DNA from: Candidatus Thiothrix anitrata
GTDB taxonomy: Bacteria; Pseudomonadota; Gammaproteobacteria; Thiotrichales; Thiotrichaceae
Assembly: GCF_017901155.1 (NCBI RefSeq)
Contig: NZ_CP072800.1
Location: forward strand, 1,205,283-1,269,282
DNA: 64,000 nt
Direction of reading: 5' to 3'
Position numbers and translations under genes: made by a program. Below are positions 9,422-20,848 of the stretch, one piece after another. Below the pieces are notes generated by a model. It saw nothing but the letters and a program-made list of their open reading frames with translations, ran no database searches and was not told the origin of the DNA. The first letter of the stretch is position 1; every line of letters begins with the position of its first letter.

Positions 9422-9723
9422 TAAGCCCGCGCTTGCACCAATACCCAAGGGGCGACGACTACCGCCCACAGATTATCGGGTAATTGTTCCGCCCAAGTTT
9501 TTGCTGTTTCATCGGGCAGTAGGTGTACTTGTTGTGCTGCCATCCATGCCTTCAGAGACTGCACCTGATCTTCCGCGAAGCACACCGCTACATCAATCAA
9601 ATCCAGTTCAGTACTTACCTGAATGACTTTTCCACCTGCAAAGTAACGTTCCAATTCGCGCCACTGAATGCGTGCGGTCTCCAGATTTAAGCGTTCTCGC
9701 AAGGGCAGGGCTTCTTCATCCAT
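9421..9723 (-). CDS. DUF2288 family protein
   Basis: Small (100-residue) soluble protein matching the DUF2288 pattern: ETARIQWRELERYFAGGKVIQV near the N-terminus, a central acidic DLIDVAVCFAED segment, and a conserved C-terminal LWAVVVAPWVLVQ. The function of the family is unknown. No signal peptide or membrane segment is present. It is separated from the upstream glycosyltransferase by about 65 bp and ends inside the intergenic repeat. Confidence 0.85.
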   Translation of the reverse strand: MDEEALPLRERLNLETARIQWRELERYFAGGKVIQVSTELDLIDVAVCFAEDQVQSLKAWMAAQQVHLLPDETAKTWAEQLPDNLWAVVVAPWVLVQARA

Positions 9724-9790
9724 GTGCTTTTCCTTTCGTCAATGGGATGTGTTGCATTCTACCGTCACGCAAACTGGACGCAAGTGTCTG

Positions 9791-10879
9791 TTAAGAGCAG
9801 GCAAAGTCTAAATTGGCTCGCAGACGTGGGTATTGATTGGGTGGTGTGAGTGGCGATGCCAGTAATTGACGCATGATGTCGGCCGCTTCGGATTTTTTGT
9901 GGGCGTATACCGCACAAACGGATAATTCATCCAGAAACTGCCAGCTATAAACACTTTTTTCCACAAATAACACATCATCAGCCATCGGTGTGTGGCGTGC
10001 TTCCCAGCCCAGTTGACATCCAAGGCTGTAAAAAGCTTGTTCCCGGCACAGTTTGACTGCGTAATACAATGCCTCCAAACGTTGAGGGCGGTAACAGTGC
10101 GCGTCAATATAGGCACGGATCACGTCTAACAGTGGCTCACCTAGGATGTGTTTTGCGTGGGCTATGTCGAGTAGGGAGCGGTAGACCTCTTCTTCCCAGC
10201 CCCCCATATTGACCCGTAGTTGGTAATGTTCAATGGCTTTGTTGTAGTCTTTTGCATCACGGTAGCTTTGCGCCAGATAAAAGCGATAACGGGTATTGTT
10301 GGGTTCTTCCAGTAATGCGGCCTCTAAAACTTCAGCATCATGCCGGTATTTATCGGGGTTTTGGCTACGTGCGCCGTCAGTCGTGGAGGCAATCAGGCAG
10401 TTGCCCTCCAGCGTCTCGCTAGTGTGCGGGACATCGCAGGTTAAATATTCATGCAGCACGCCTTCCCATCGCCAAGGTAAATCAGCACGAATCAGCTTTG
10501 TGTTGTAGTAAAGGGTGTCACTACGCCGAATTTTGAGCATATAACTCCCCGCTGTTAAGGGCGGGAGCTGAAAATCAGGAAAAGTGATTAAGTAGTCATC
10601 TGCATCCATGATAAGAATGTAATCTGTTTTACCTAATGCCGGGTTTAAAGCAAGGTTGCGATTATGGGCGAAGTTTTTCCACTCATGCTCCATCAACACA
10701 CCATCAATACCGTGCTGGGCAAAATAATCGCTAATGATTTGCTGTGTGCCATCGGTTGATCCGGTATCACTGATGATCCAGTAATCAATGATGTCTTTAA
10801 CACTATCCAGACAACGGGTGATGATTTTGCTTTCGTTTTTAACGATCATATTTAAGCAAATGCTGGGTTTGTTATTCAT
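9791..10879 (-). CDS. Family 2 glycosyltransferase with C-terminal TPR-like region
   Basis: The N-terminal 200 residues form a GT-A domain of the GT2 family: ICLNMIVKNESKIITRCLDS at the start, SDTGSTDGT, and the DXD-type ILIMDADDYL near residue 88. Residues about 175-360 are helical, with TPR-like repeats (RYRFYLAQSYRDAKDYNKAIEHY). This GT2-TPR architecture is common in enzymes that glycosylate proteins or surface glycans. It lies downstream of a second GT2 gene and next to the collagen-like gene, so a role in decorating surface protein is possible but inferred. Confidence 0.88.
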   Translation of the reverse strand: MNNKPSICLNMIVKNESKIITRCLDSVKDIIDYWIISDTGSTDGTQQIISDYFAQHGIDGVLMEHEWKNFAHNRNLALNPALGKTDYILIMDADDYLITFPDFQLPPLTAGSYMLKIRRSDTLYYNTKLIRADLPWRWEGVLHEYLTCDVPHTSETLEGNCLIASTTDGARSQNPDKYRHDAEVLEAALLEEPNNTRYRFYLAQSYRDAKDYNKAIEHYQLRVNMGGWEEEVYRSLLDIAHAKHILGEPLLDVIRAYIDAHCYRPQRLEALYYAVKLCREQAFYSLGCQLGWEARHTPMADDVLFVEKSVYSWQFLDELSVCAVYAHKKSEAADIMRQLLASPLTPPNQYPRLRANLDFACS

Positions 10880-10905
10880 TGTGCTTTTACTCTGCTACGG
10901 TTGCG

Positions 10906-12201
10906 TTAAATATTGACAATGCCTGGCAACTCTTGGCCTTTGATAGCTACCAAGTCGGCAAATACGTAGGGAATCTTATTTTCCTCGTGCCAAGTAGTGG
11001 GGAAAGCCTGCCACAAGCGGGTGTCTTGGAAACGCGCCGTTAATCCTGTGACGTATTTGGCATAATTCTGATTGGTGTAGTACCAAAACGAGTTAAGGTT
11101 CCAATACGATTGGTGAGAGGGGTCTTGGAACGCACCACGCCCGTCGGTGGATGCCGTGCCAGTCAGTAACCAACCACCGGGTACTAATACGCGGTAAAAT
11201 TCATTCATCATGCCGACTACGCATAAATCCCCGCCATTCGCACCATGGTCACAGTTATGACCACGGCAAGGCGAAACGCGTGGTAAAAAGTCATACGCAC
11301 GAATACAGCCCACGGAATTATCTGGCAACGGAATGCCTTTGTGGCAGTCCCAATCGAAATCAGCATTAGGGAAGCCAGCCGTTTTAAAGCCTGCAATGGG
11401 TTGGCTGCCTCCTAAGTCTAACAAGAGGTGTCCGTGGCGGTTTGCCCATTCCATCACCATCGGATAGATGTATTTATTGGCAACTTCCTGCTGCATCACT
11501 TGGATGTCATCATTCATCTGCAAATAGGAGTTTTGATCACCCGCTTGCAGACGGTAAAGGTAAAGGCATTTGGGGATATGGGCGAATTCCACACCGGCTA
11601 AATAGGTGCGGCACAGTAAATCGTGATCATCCACAACATGGAGGGAAGGGTCGTGTCCGCCTGCTTTGAAATAAGCTTCGCGTGACCATGCCCGCACATG
11701 GTTGGGTGCATAGTAAATTTGTTGCAATGAACCGGGGTATGTCTCAAAGGCTCGCATTGCGGTGTAGTGTTTGCCATCTAATTCGAAAGGGTAATTTTTC
11801 CAGCCATAAGCTTCACCAAATATTTGGCAAGTGCCATCGGGATAGAAATTGGCAAAGTCGGAATACAGGAATCCTGCATGGGTGGCCTGCGCTGTGTTTG
11901 CCATTTCCTGCAAGGCATCGGGTGTCAGAATGTCGTCATGGTCAACTTCAACGAAATAATCGCCGTGACATTGCTGACAGGCGAATAGTTTTAGTGAGCC
12001 AATGCCACGTTTGGCAATCTCTTGCGGAGCTTCGACAATACGTACCTGAGCGTGTGAGCTAATGTTTTCGGGAATGACGATTTTGCCGCCATTGGGGATG
12101 ATAACCCATTCCCAGTCAGTGAAAACTTGACGTTTGAGTGATTCAAAAACTTCGTGCAGATAATCTGCTTTATGGGTGGGGGTGAAAATACTAAAGCGCA
12201 T
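10906..12201 (-). CDS. Two-domain glycosyltransferase-methyltransferase protein
   Basis: Residues 1 to about 240 form a GT2 glycosyltransferase domain (FSIFTPTHKADYLHEVFESL; YFVEVDHDDILTPDAL supplies the DXD). The remaining part resembles a class I SAM methyltransferase-like domain: LLLDLGG near residue 260, GCIRAYDFLPRV near 303, and EFYRVLVPGGWLLTGTAS near 336, a typical post-strand-4/5 motif. Both are on one polypeptide of 431 residues with no frameshift sign. It is probably co-transcribed with the downstream GT2-TPR gene (26-bp gap). The methyltransferase half is called from motif order only. Confidence 0.75.
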   Translation of the reverse strand: MRFSIFTPTHKADYLHEVFESLKRQVFTDWEWVIIPNGGKIVIPENISSHAQVRIVEAPQEIAKRGIGSLKLFACQQCHGDYFVEVDHDDILTPDALQEMANTAQATHAGFLYSDFANFYPDGTCQIFGEAYGWKNYPFELDGKHYTAMRAFETYPGSLQQIYYAPNHVRAWSREAYFKAGGHDPSLHVVDDHDLLCRTYLAGVEFAHIPKCLYLYRLQAGDQNSYLQMNDDIQVMQQEVANKYIYPMVMEWANRHGHLLLDLGGSQPIAGFKTAGFPNADFDWDCHKGIPLPDNSVGCIRAYDFLPRVSPCRGHNCDHGANGGDLCVVGMMNEFYRVLVPGGWLLTGTASTDGRGAFQDPSHQSYWNLNSFWYYTNQNYAKYVTGLTARFQDTRLWQAFPTTWHEENKIPYVFADLVAIKGQELPGIVNI

Positions 12202-12258
12202 GGTTAATGCTTCTCCCGCTTGCGGTTGTTTTAATTGATTATTGAGCTTTAAGTTGAA

Positions 12259-12331
12259 GAGGCTCTACCTGTTAAGGCAGAGCCTCCAAGTTTCTTCCTG
12301 ATGGTTGGGGATGTCAATGCCATCCCCGACC
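12259..12331 (-). terminator. Two stable hairpins downstream of the collagen-like gene
   Basis: Two strong stems lie between the collagen-like stop and the next gene: 12303-12331 (GGTTGGGGATG pairing with CATCCCCGACC, one G-U) and 12259-12286 (GAGGCTCT with AGAGCCTC, plus inner CCT/AGG). Neither is followed by a clear U-tract on the minus strand, so they may stabilise or attenuate the mRNA rather than terminate it. Confidence 0.45.
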
Positions 12332-12344
12332 GTTGGTTCAGGAA

Positions 12345-15157
<2,813 letters not shown>

Positions 15158-15853
15158 ATGCAGGTTCCTAATACCTTTGATATTGATGACACGCTCACAA
15201 GGGCGGTGTGGCGGTTTAATTTCCGTCCTGATTTGTACGTGCATGATAGTTGGTTGAAAGCTATGCCCGAAGGTGAGGTGTTACAGCGTTTGTTATCCCA
15301 ACGCACGGTAGAAAGCGGTTTAGCGCAATATATGCTGACTCGTTTGGGTGTGGCGGAGAGTGTTTTCTTCGATTTTCGCAGCCCTTTGTCACAATTGGCA
15401 TTATGGGGTGGAGATGATATTCGGCTGTTAGTGGAGCACCTTGGTGCTGCCTTGTATCGTGACTTGGTGCGTTTGGTTATTACCCGTGAGGATATTACGC
15501 GTTTGCGGCATATAGTGGGTGAGGATTTATACGCTTTTATGCAGCAGCGTGCTCCGTTATTAACGCATAGGGTCGGTAATCCACCGGTATTTCCGGGAGG
15601 TATGTCCTTGAAAAATCGGATGACTTTGGCGGGGCTATTGTGCTTAAGGTCTGCTTTTAGGCAGTTTCCTGATGCGTTCTGGCTGCGATTGATGTTTAAG
15701 CTGGAGCGTGAGTGGTATGTGCAATGGAAGAGCCATGCCCGTTTTGGTAAACGTTGGGATGCAATTGATGGTGAGTGTGCTGTGTTGGTACAAAAAGTGG
15801 CTATTGAAATCAAACTAGGAATTGGGCGCGATGGAAAAATTCTTTTCAATTAA
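15158..15853 (+). CDS. sctK: Type III secretion sorting-platform protein SctK
   Basis: SctK (YscK/PscK/MxiK family) joins the cytosolic sorting platform to the inner-membrane ring of the injectisome. The 231-residue product shows the family pattern: an early FNFRPDLYVHDSW, a central helical region, and a C-terminal LRLMFKLEREWY segment. It is followed directly by sctL with a short overlap, as in Ysc-type operons (yscK-yscL). The family is poorly conserved, so the call depends strongly on gene order. The start ATG 15158 has a GGAG about 11 bases upstream. Confidence 0.8.
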   Translation: MQVPNTFDIDDTLTRAVWRFNFRPDLYVHDSWLKAMPEGEVLQRLLSQRTVESGLAQYMLTRLGVAESVFFDFRSPLSQLALWGGDDIRLLVEHLGAALYRDLVRLVITREDITRLRHIVGEDLYAFMQQRAPLLTHRVGNPPVFPGGMSLKNRMTLAGLLCLRSAFRQFPDAFWLRLMFKLEREWYVQWKSHARFGKRWDAIDGECAVLVQKVAIEIKLGIGRDGKILFN

Positions 15854-16451
15854 ACCCCTTGGGGCGCAGTTGCAAGCGGGTCAGCGCGTATTAAAAGCGG
15901 CGGATTATCAGCAAATATTAACGTATGAGCAGCATTTGCAGCAGTTGGAATTGCGTTACCGGCAGCGTGAAAAAGTGGCTGCGGTTGCCTTAGCTAAGTC
16001 GATTCAACGCGGCCTGGAGGAAGGCCAGGAGCGAGCTAATCGACAAGCGGCAGAGCAGATGGTGTTGTTTGCAGGAAGGGTTAACGATACTTTGGCTCGC
16101 ATTGAAGATGAGTTGGTGGAGGTGGTGACCGCTGCGGTGCGCAAGGTTATTCTTGGTGTTGATCAAGAAGAGCGGGTGCGTAATGCGGTACAGGCTGGGT
16201 TGGAATTGGTGCGTGGCAGCCACAAGCTGTTGGTGCGGGTACACCCTCAGCAGCAGGCAGTTGTTGCGGCACAGTTAGATGCTATTCAACACCGTTTTAC
16301 TAATTTGGAGGTTGTTGGCGATCAAGAATTAAAGTTGGACGATTGTATTCTGGAATCGGATTTGGGCATTGTCAATGCTGGTGTCGGGCAGCAGTTATTG
16401 GTTATTGAGCAGGCTCTTCGGATGGCTTTTTCGCGTCGTGAACCTTCATGA
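15831..16451 (+). CDS. sctL: Type III secretion ATPase stator SctL
   Basis: SctL (YscL/HrpE; FliH-like) is the stator that links the SctN ATPase to the SctQ pods. The 206-residue product has an N-terminal charged coiled coil (QQLELRYRQREKVAAVALAKS) and the C-terminal FliH/V-ATPase-E-like domain (AAVRKVILGVDQEERVRNAVQAGLEL; VRVHPQQQAVV). I chose ATG 15831 over an upstream TTG at 15822, since AGGA is well spaced only from the ATG. It overlaps sctK by 23 bp at its start. Its 3' end overlaps the opposing sctO gene by 50 bp. Confidence 0.88.
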   Translation: MEKFFSIKPLGAQLQAGQRVLKAADYQQILTYEQHLQQLELRYRQREKVAAVALAKSIQRGLEEGQERANRQAAEQMVLFAGRVNDTLARIEDELVEVVTAAVRKVILGVDQEERVRNAVQAGLELVRGSHKLLVRVHPQQQAVVAAQLDAIQHRFTNLEVVGDQELKLDDCILESDLGIVNAGVGQQLLVIEQALRMAFSRREPS

Positions 16452-16830
16452 TTTCTTTGAGTTTTTCCAGTTTAATATTGGCACTGCTGGAGTCTTGTTG
16501 GGCAATGTCGACTTGCATACTGGCGGCCTTGAGGGATGCGTAAGTTTGTTTTAAAGCATCGCGCAGGTTGTTTTCCTCCTGTTGCAATTGATCCAGTTTG
16601 AGGTGGTAGTCGAGTAAGGCTTGCGGGTTAAAGGTCTGGTGTTTGAGGGAGTCAAACAGGCTTTCTTGGTAGTTTAAACGCCATTTTTGAAAATCAAGCA
16701 GTTGTTGTTCCTGCTTTTGTTGGTAGCTGTTCCATTCGTCGAGGATTTTGCGTTGCGTTTGTAGTTCAATAAAGCATTGCTCAACACGGCGTGCCCGAAG
16801 TTTCTTGAGTTGCGCTAGATCCATGTCCAT
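16402..16830 (-). CDS. sctO: Type III secretion stalk protein SctO
   Basis: SctO (YscO; FliJ-like) is the central coiled-coil stalk inside the SctN hexamer. The 142-residue product is almost entirely a two-helix coiled coil rich in Gln, Leu, Lys and Glu (LAQLKKLRARRVEQ at the start; LDQLQQEENNLRDALKQ in the second helix). It follows sctN with a 7-bp gap, the conserved N-O order. No SctP-like needle ruler follows it. The sequence itself is weakly conserved; position makes the call firm. Confidence 0.82.
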   Translation of the reverse strand: MDMDLAQLKKLRARRVEQCFIELQTQRKILDEWNSYQQKQEQQLLDFQKWRLNYQESLFDSLKHQTFNPQALLDYHLKLDQLQQEENNLRDALKQTYASLKAASMQVDIAQQDSSSANIKLEKLKEIMKVHDAKKPSEEPAQ

Positions 16831-16837
16831 GTTGTTA

Positions 16838-18175
16838 TTATCCTGCCAATTGGATGAGGTGCGTTACGGTGTCGTTGAAATGGGTGTGTTCGTGAGGCGG
16901 CTGTTTGAGAAAATGTTGAATCGCATCCATCTTCCGAATGGCTTCGTCTGCCAAGGGATCGGAGCCGTGTTTGTATTCGCCGACGCGTAACAGAAATTCA
17001 ATTTCTTTGTATTTTGCCAGTAGATTGCGGATGTGTGCGGCAGCAGCGCGGTGCTCGTTTGAGACTAATTGCGGCATAATCCGGCTTAAGCTTGCCAGTA
17101 CGTCAATCGCAGGATAATGGTTGGCAGCGGCTAAATCACGCGATAGCATGATATGCCCATCCAGTAGTGAGCGTACTTCATCAGCAATCGGGTCACTCAT
17201 GTCGTCGCCTTCCACCAGCACGGTATAAAAGGCAGTAATGGAGCCGTTTGCAGAGTTACCGGCACGCTCTACCAATTTGGGTAACTCAGAAAAGACCGAT
17301 GGCGGAAAGCCGCGTCGTGCGGGTGCTTCACCAGCCGCTAGCCCGATTTCACGTTGGGCGCGTGCAAAACGGGTGAGGGAGTCCATTAGTAGTAAGACAT
17401 TTTTGCCTTGGTCGCGGAAATACTCCGCGACAGCGGTGGCAACATAGGCGGCTTTGAGGCGTTCAATGGCTGGTCGGTCTGAGGTTGCTACCACCATAAT
17501 GGTTTTTGCCATGCCTTCTTTGCCGAGTGCTTCTTCGATAAATTCACGTACTTCACGTCCACGTTCTCCAATCAAGGCAATGACATAGACATCGACTTCA
17601 GCGTGGGTAATTAACATGCTTAGCAGAGAGCTTTTCCCCACGCCCGCTCCGGCAAATACCCCGATGCGTTGCCCGATACCACAGGTGATTAGACCATCCA
17701 GCGAGCGGATGCCTAAGGAGAGGGGACGATTTACCCGTTGACGGGAGAGTGGGTCAGGTGGGTTGGCGTAAATAGGGTAGCGTTCGGAAAGTTCAGGATG
17801 TGGATTGCCAATACCTTCTTGTACGCGTCCGATACCATCAAGAACGCAGCCTTTCAATGCCTCTCCCACAGGTACGTCTAATACTTTTCCCGTGGTGATA
17901 ACTTGGGTATGGGCAGATACGCCCTGCATATCTCCAATCGGTGCTAGTAACGCAATATTTTGCTCAAAGCCAATCACTTCAGCGGGAATTTCTCGTGCGT
18001 CGCCGGGATTAACAAGTAAACACAGTTCACCTAATTTGACACGCGGTACAATCGCCCGCACCACGGTTCCAGTGACCTGCATAATACGCCCGTGTAATAC
18101 GAGTGGCTGGCATTGTTCCACCACCTCACGTAAACGTAGGGTTAATGGGCGAAAATTGAAAGTTAGTCCGTTCAT
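16838..18175 (-). CDS. sctN: Type III secretion ATPase SctN
   Basis: Hexameric F1-beta-like ATPase (YscN/FliI family) that unfolds and releases substrates at the export gate. The 445-residue length is standard. Motifs: Walker [13 protein letters not shown] near residue 174, [16 protein letters not shown], Walker [24 protein letters not shown], and the arginine-finger region near the C-terminus. The start overlaps the sctV stop as ATGA, showing translational coupling. No catalytic residue appears lost. Confidence 0.97.
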   Translation of the reverse strand: MNGLTFNFRPLTLRLREVVEQCQPLVLHGRIMQVTGTVVRAIVPRVKLGELCLLVNPGDAREIPAEVIGFEQNIALLAPIGDMQGVSAHTQVITTGKVLDVPVGEALKGCVLDGIGRVQEGIGNPHPELSERYPIYANPPDPLSRQRVNRPLSLGIRSLDGLITCGIGQRIGVFAGAGVGKSSLLSMLITHAEVDVYVIALIGERGREVREFIEEALGKEGMAKTIMVVATSDRPAIERLKAAYVATAVAEYFRDQGKNVLLLMDSLTRFARAQREIGLAAGEAPARRGFPPSVFSELPKLVERAGNSANGSITAFYTVLVEGDDMSDPIADEVRSLLDGHIMLSRDLAAANHYPAIDVLASLSRIMPQLVSNEHRAAAAHIRNLLAKYKEIEFLLRVGEYKHGSDPLADEAIRKMDAIQHFLKQPPHEHTHFNDTVTHLIQLAG

Positions 18176-20226
18176 GTTAGCCGGATCTCGCCCATGGGAT
18201 TGAGTGAAATGCTTGCCGTTAATTCTTGTACCGATAGCACAGGAATGTGACCGAAAGTGGTTTCAAGGTGGCGGCGTACATGGCGGCGTAATTCTAATCC
18301 AGTAAGAATGACTGGGCGTACAGCATTGCCGCTATGCTGTGCTTCAAGCTCCTGCAAGGTGTTAGTGAACTGCTGGGTAACTTCCGGTGGTAAAGCAAAA
18401 AATACTCCGGTTGGCGTTTGTCGTAAATTATTTTGTAATAGTTTTTCGGTTTCTGGTGCAAACATGTATACCGGCAAGACCCCAGTGCCATTGGTGAAAC
18501 TGTAGGAAATTTGCCTCTTCAAACTCATTCGTACCCGTTCAGTTAACATGCCGGTATCTTTTTCGACTTCACCGAATTCGATTAGCGTTTCTAAAATTTG
18601 CCGCAAATCGCGTACTGAAACTCCCTCATTTAATAAACGGCGCAATACATCAGCGGTTTTGGTGCTATTGGTGGCGCGTTGAGCTTCACGCACCAATTCC
18701 AGATAGCCAGCCTGCTCTAGCTTGGCATAGAGGGTATGGATTTCCTGAATCCCAATAAATTCTGCTGCGTGCTTGCGTAGTAAATAGGCGATATGGTTTT
18801 GAATCGTTTGGAGGTTATCCGGGGTTTCACGTGGTGGTGTTGCAGGGCTGGTGCTTAATTCCACACTGGTGGCGGTTGTTATTTCGCTGGGTAACTCGGT
18901 ATTGCTGGTACTTTCTCGGTCGGTTTTGAGTGTGCCGTGCGCCACAGGTACGTTGCGGATTGAAATGCGATAGGAGTCTGCCGCCAACGCAGTAGCAATA
19001 CGCAAGCTAATGCCGGGGATCGGTACACCTAAATCCAGATAAAACTCGCGACGTAAGAGTGTGAAACGTTGGCTTAATGTTTCTGGTGAAAACAGGGTTC
19101 GTGCTTGAGGTGGTAACTCCACTAGCATGGGTGACAGCGGATGCATATCTTCTAGGGTATTTTTTTCAGGTGCGGCACTGGCATCTGTTGCGGTGACCTC
19201 CTGTCCCATGACCGTGGTAACTTCGCTGGCGGCAAACTCCATGCGGTTTTGCACTTTGCGTAAGGCAAATCCGGTAAGACCTAGTAATGCACCTAAGAAA
19301 AAGAACACAGGGGTTGGAAAGCCAGGAACTAATCCCATGGCTGCCACAATGCCTGCGGCGGCAATTAATGCACTAGGCTGAGCCAATAATTGCTTGCCAA
19401 TATCGGTACCTAAATCGCTGTCATCGTCGACCTTGACGCGTGACACAATAATCCCGGAAGTAATCGCAATAAACAGTGCTGGGATTTGTGCGACTAAACC
19501 GTCACCGATGGTGAGAATAGAGTAGAGTTGTAGCGCATCGTTCATTGCCATGCCGTTTTGCAAAGTGCCAATGGACAATCCGCCAATAATGTTTACTAAA
19601 ATAATGATCAATCCGGCAATGGCATCGCCTTTGACAAATTTCATTGCACCGTCCATTGAGCCAAATAGTCGGCTTTCGAGTGCTAGGTTTTCACGGCGGT
19701 GACGCGCTTCAGCGAGGGTAATCACACCAGCACGCATGTCGCTGTCAATACTCATTTGCTTGCCGGGCATTGCATCCAGTGAGAAACGTGCACTGACCTC
19801 GGCAATCCGTTCAGAGCCTTTGGTTATAACAATAAATTGCACGATGGTGATGATTAAAAAGACAACGAGACCTACGATTAAATTGCCACCAACTACGAAC
19901 TCCCCAAAGGTTTGGATGATTTTTCCGGCATCTGCCTCCAGTAAAATTAAGCGTGTTGAGGCAATACCTAACGATAGTCGGAATAACGTGGTGATTAATA
20001 AAACTGATGGAAAAGCAGCAAATGCTAACGGACTTGGAATATAAATCGCAACCATCAGTAATAAGATGGACATACCGATGTTTAAACCGATCAGCAAGTC
20101 AAGCAGGATGGTCGGCATGGGTAAAATCATCATGGCAATGATCGAGACGATTAACAGCGTCAAGACCACGTCGCTACGACGAGTCAGTGATTCTAGAAAA
20201 GAAGCGTGTGATTGACCGGACTGCAT
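18172..20226 (-). CDS. sctV: Type III secretion export gate SctV
   Basis: Major export gate protein (LcrD/YscV/FlhA family), nonameric in the inner membrane. It has eight N-terminal membrane helices up to about residue 330, then a cytoplasmic domain. The FHIPEP region is represented by [20 protein letters not shown] near residue 145. I chose ATG 20226 (AGGAG 7 bases upstream) rather than the TTG at 20244, giving 684 residues. The linker around residues 405-445 is unusually Ser/Thr-rich ([21 protein letters not shown]). It is preceded immediately by an NfeD-like gene, an unusual neighbour. Confidence 0.97.
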   Translation of the reverse strand: MQSGQSHASFLESLTRRSDVVLTLLIVSIIAMMILPMPTILLDLLIGLNIGMSILLLMVAIYIPSPLAFAAFPSVLLITTLFRLSLGIASTRLILLEADAGKIIQTFGEFVVGGNLIVGLVVFLIITIVQFIVITKGSERIAEVSARFSLDAMPGKQMSIDSDMRAGVITLAEARHRRENLALESRLFGSMDGAMKFVKGDAIAGLIIILVNIIGGLSIGTLQNGMAMNDALQLYSILTIGDGLVAQIPALFIAITSGIIVSRVKVDDDSDLGTDIGKQLLAQPSALIAAAGIVAAMGLVPGFPTPVFFFLGALLGLTGFALRKVQNRMEFAASEVTTVMGQEVTATDASAAPEKNTLEDMHPLSPMLVELPPQARTLFSPETLSQRFTLLRREFYLDLGVPIPGISLRIATALAADSYRISIRNVPVAHGTLKTDRESTSNTELPSEITTATSVELSTSPATPPRETPDNLQTIQNHIAYLLRKHAAEFIGIQEIHTLYAKLEQAGYLELVREAQRATNSTKTADVLRRLLNEGVSVRDLRQILETLIEFGEVEKDTGMLTERVRMSLKRQISYSFTNGTGVLPVYMFAPETEKLLQNNLRQTPTGVFFALPPEVTQQFTNTLQELEAQHSGNAVRPVILTGLELRRHVRRHLETTFGHIPVLSVQELTASISLNPMGEIRLT

Positions 20227-20244
20227 GAGTGGACTCCTGAGCAA

Positions 20245-20772
20245 TTAAGCCGTGAGGTTGAGTGGGGTGACGTGCAGTGTCCGGTCATTGATGGCAATGA
20301 CCCTTGCTTGGGTTTGTTTCGGGCAGTCCGATCCCGCTAATTGCCATACCTGGCTGTCAAGGCGAATAGTGCCTTTACCATCCGTAATCCCATCTTCGAG
20401 GGTAATGACTTGCCCAATCAATTGTTTACCAGGGTATTCGGTAAATAAGCGTTTTAACATCAGCCAAATATCAGCAAACAATGGCGCGAGTAGTGTGCCA
20501 CCAGCGATCCAAAGCCATTGCCATTGCCAAACACCTTTTGGGTTGAATAGCATCAAAACGCCAGTCAGCCCCACTCCGATGGCAAGCCATGTTGACCAGT
20601 CAGCAAGAAAACGTTGCTTATAGTAAAGCAGTAGGCTGTTTTGCTGCTTAATGTGTTGTGCCGTGCGAAACACGGCGTAGTGTGCCTGTGCCCGCAGATT
20701 GGCCTGTTGGAAATTTTGCCATGTTTGTTGTAAACGTTGGGCAAAACTCAAATCTTGCTTTTCTTGTTCCAT
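20245..20772 (-). CDS. NfeD-like membrane protein inside the T3SS operon
   Basis: A 175-residue protein with an N-terminal helical charged region (1-60), two hydrophobic helices (about 61-79 and 85-105), and a C-terminal beta-rich domain. The latter fits the NfeD C-terminal OB fold: LIGQVITLEDGITDGKGTIR, then WQLAGSDCPKQTQARVIAIN and a final LHVTPL. Family members regulate membrane proteases or raft-like scaffolds. It abuts sctV (stop codon next to the upstream TTG of sctV) and follows sctU by 76 bp, so it is very probably part of the operon. An NfeD-type gene is not a standard T3SS component. The call rests on the C-terminal pattern. Confidence 0.65.
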   Translation of the reverse strand: MEQEKQDLSFAQRLQQTWQNFQQANLRAQAHYAVFRTAQHIKQQNSLLLYYKQRFLADWSTWLAIGVGLTGVLMLFNPKGVWQWQWLWIAGGTLLAPLFADIWLMLKRLFTEYPGKQLIGQVITLEDGITDGKGTIRLDSQVWQLAGSDCPKQTQARVIAINDRTLHVTPLNLTA

Positions 20773-20848
20773 AATGCCCTCATTATAACCGGGGTGCTGG
20801 CTATCAGGTTGCGTGTCTATCGCTAAATAGCCTGCGTTTGTCTTGTTG

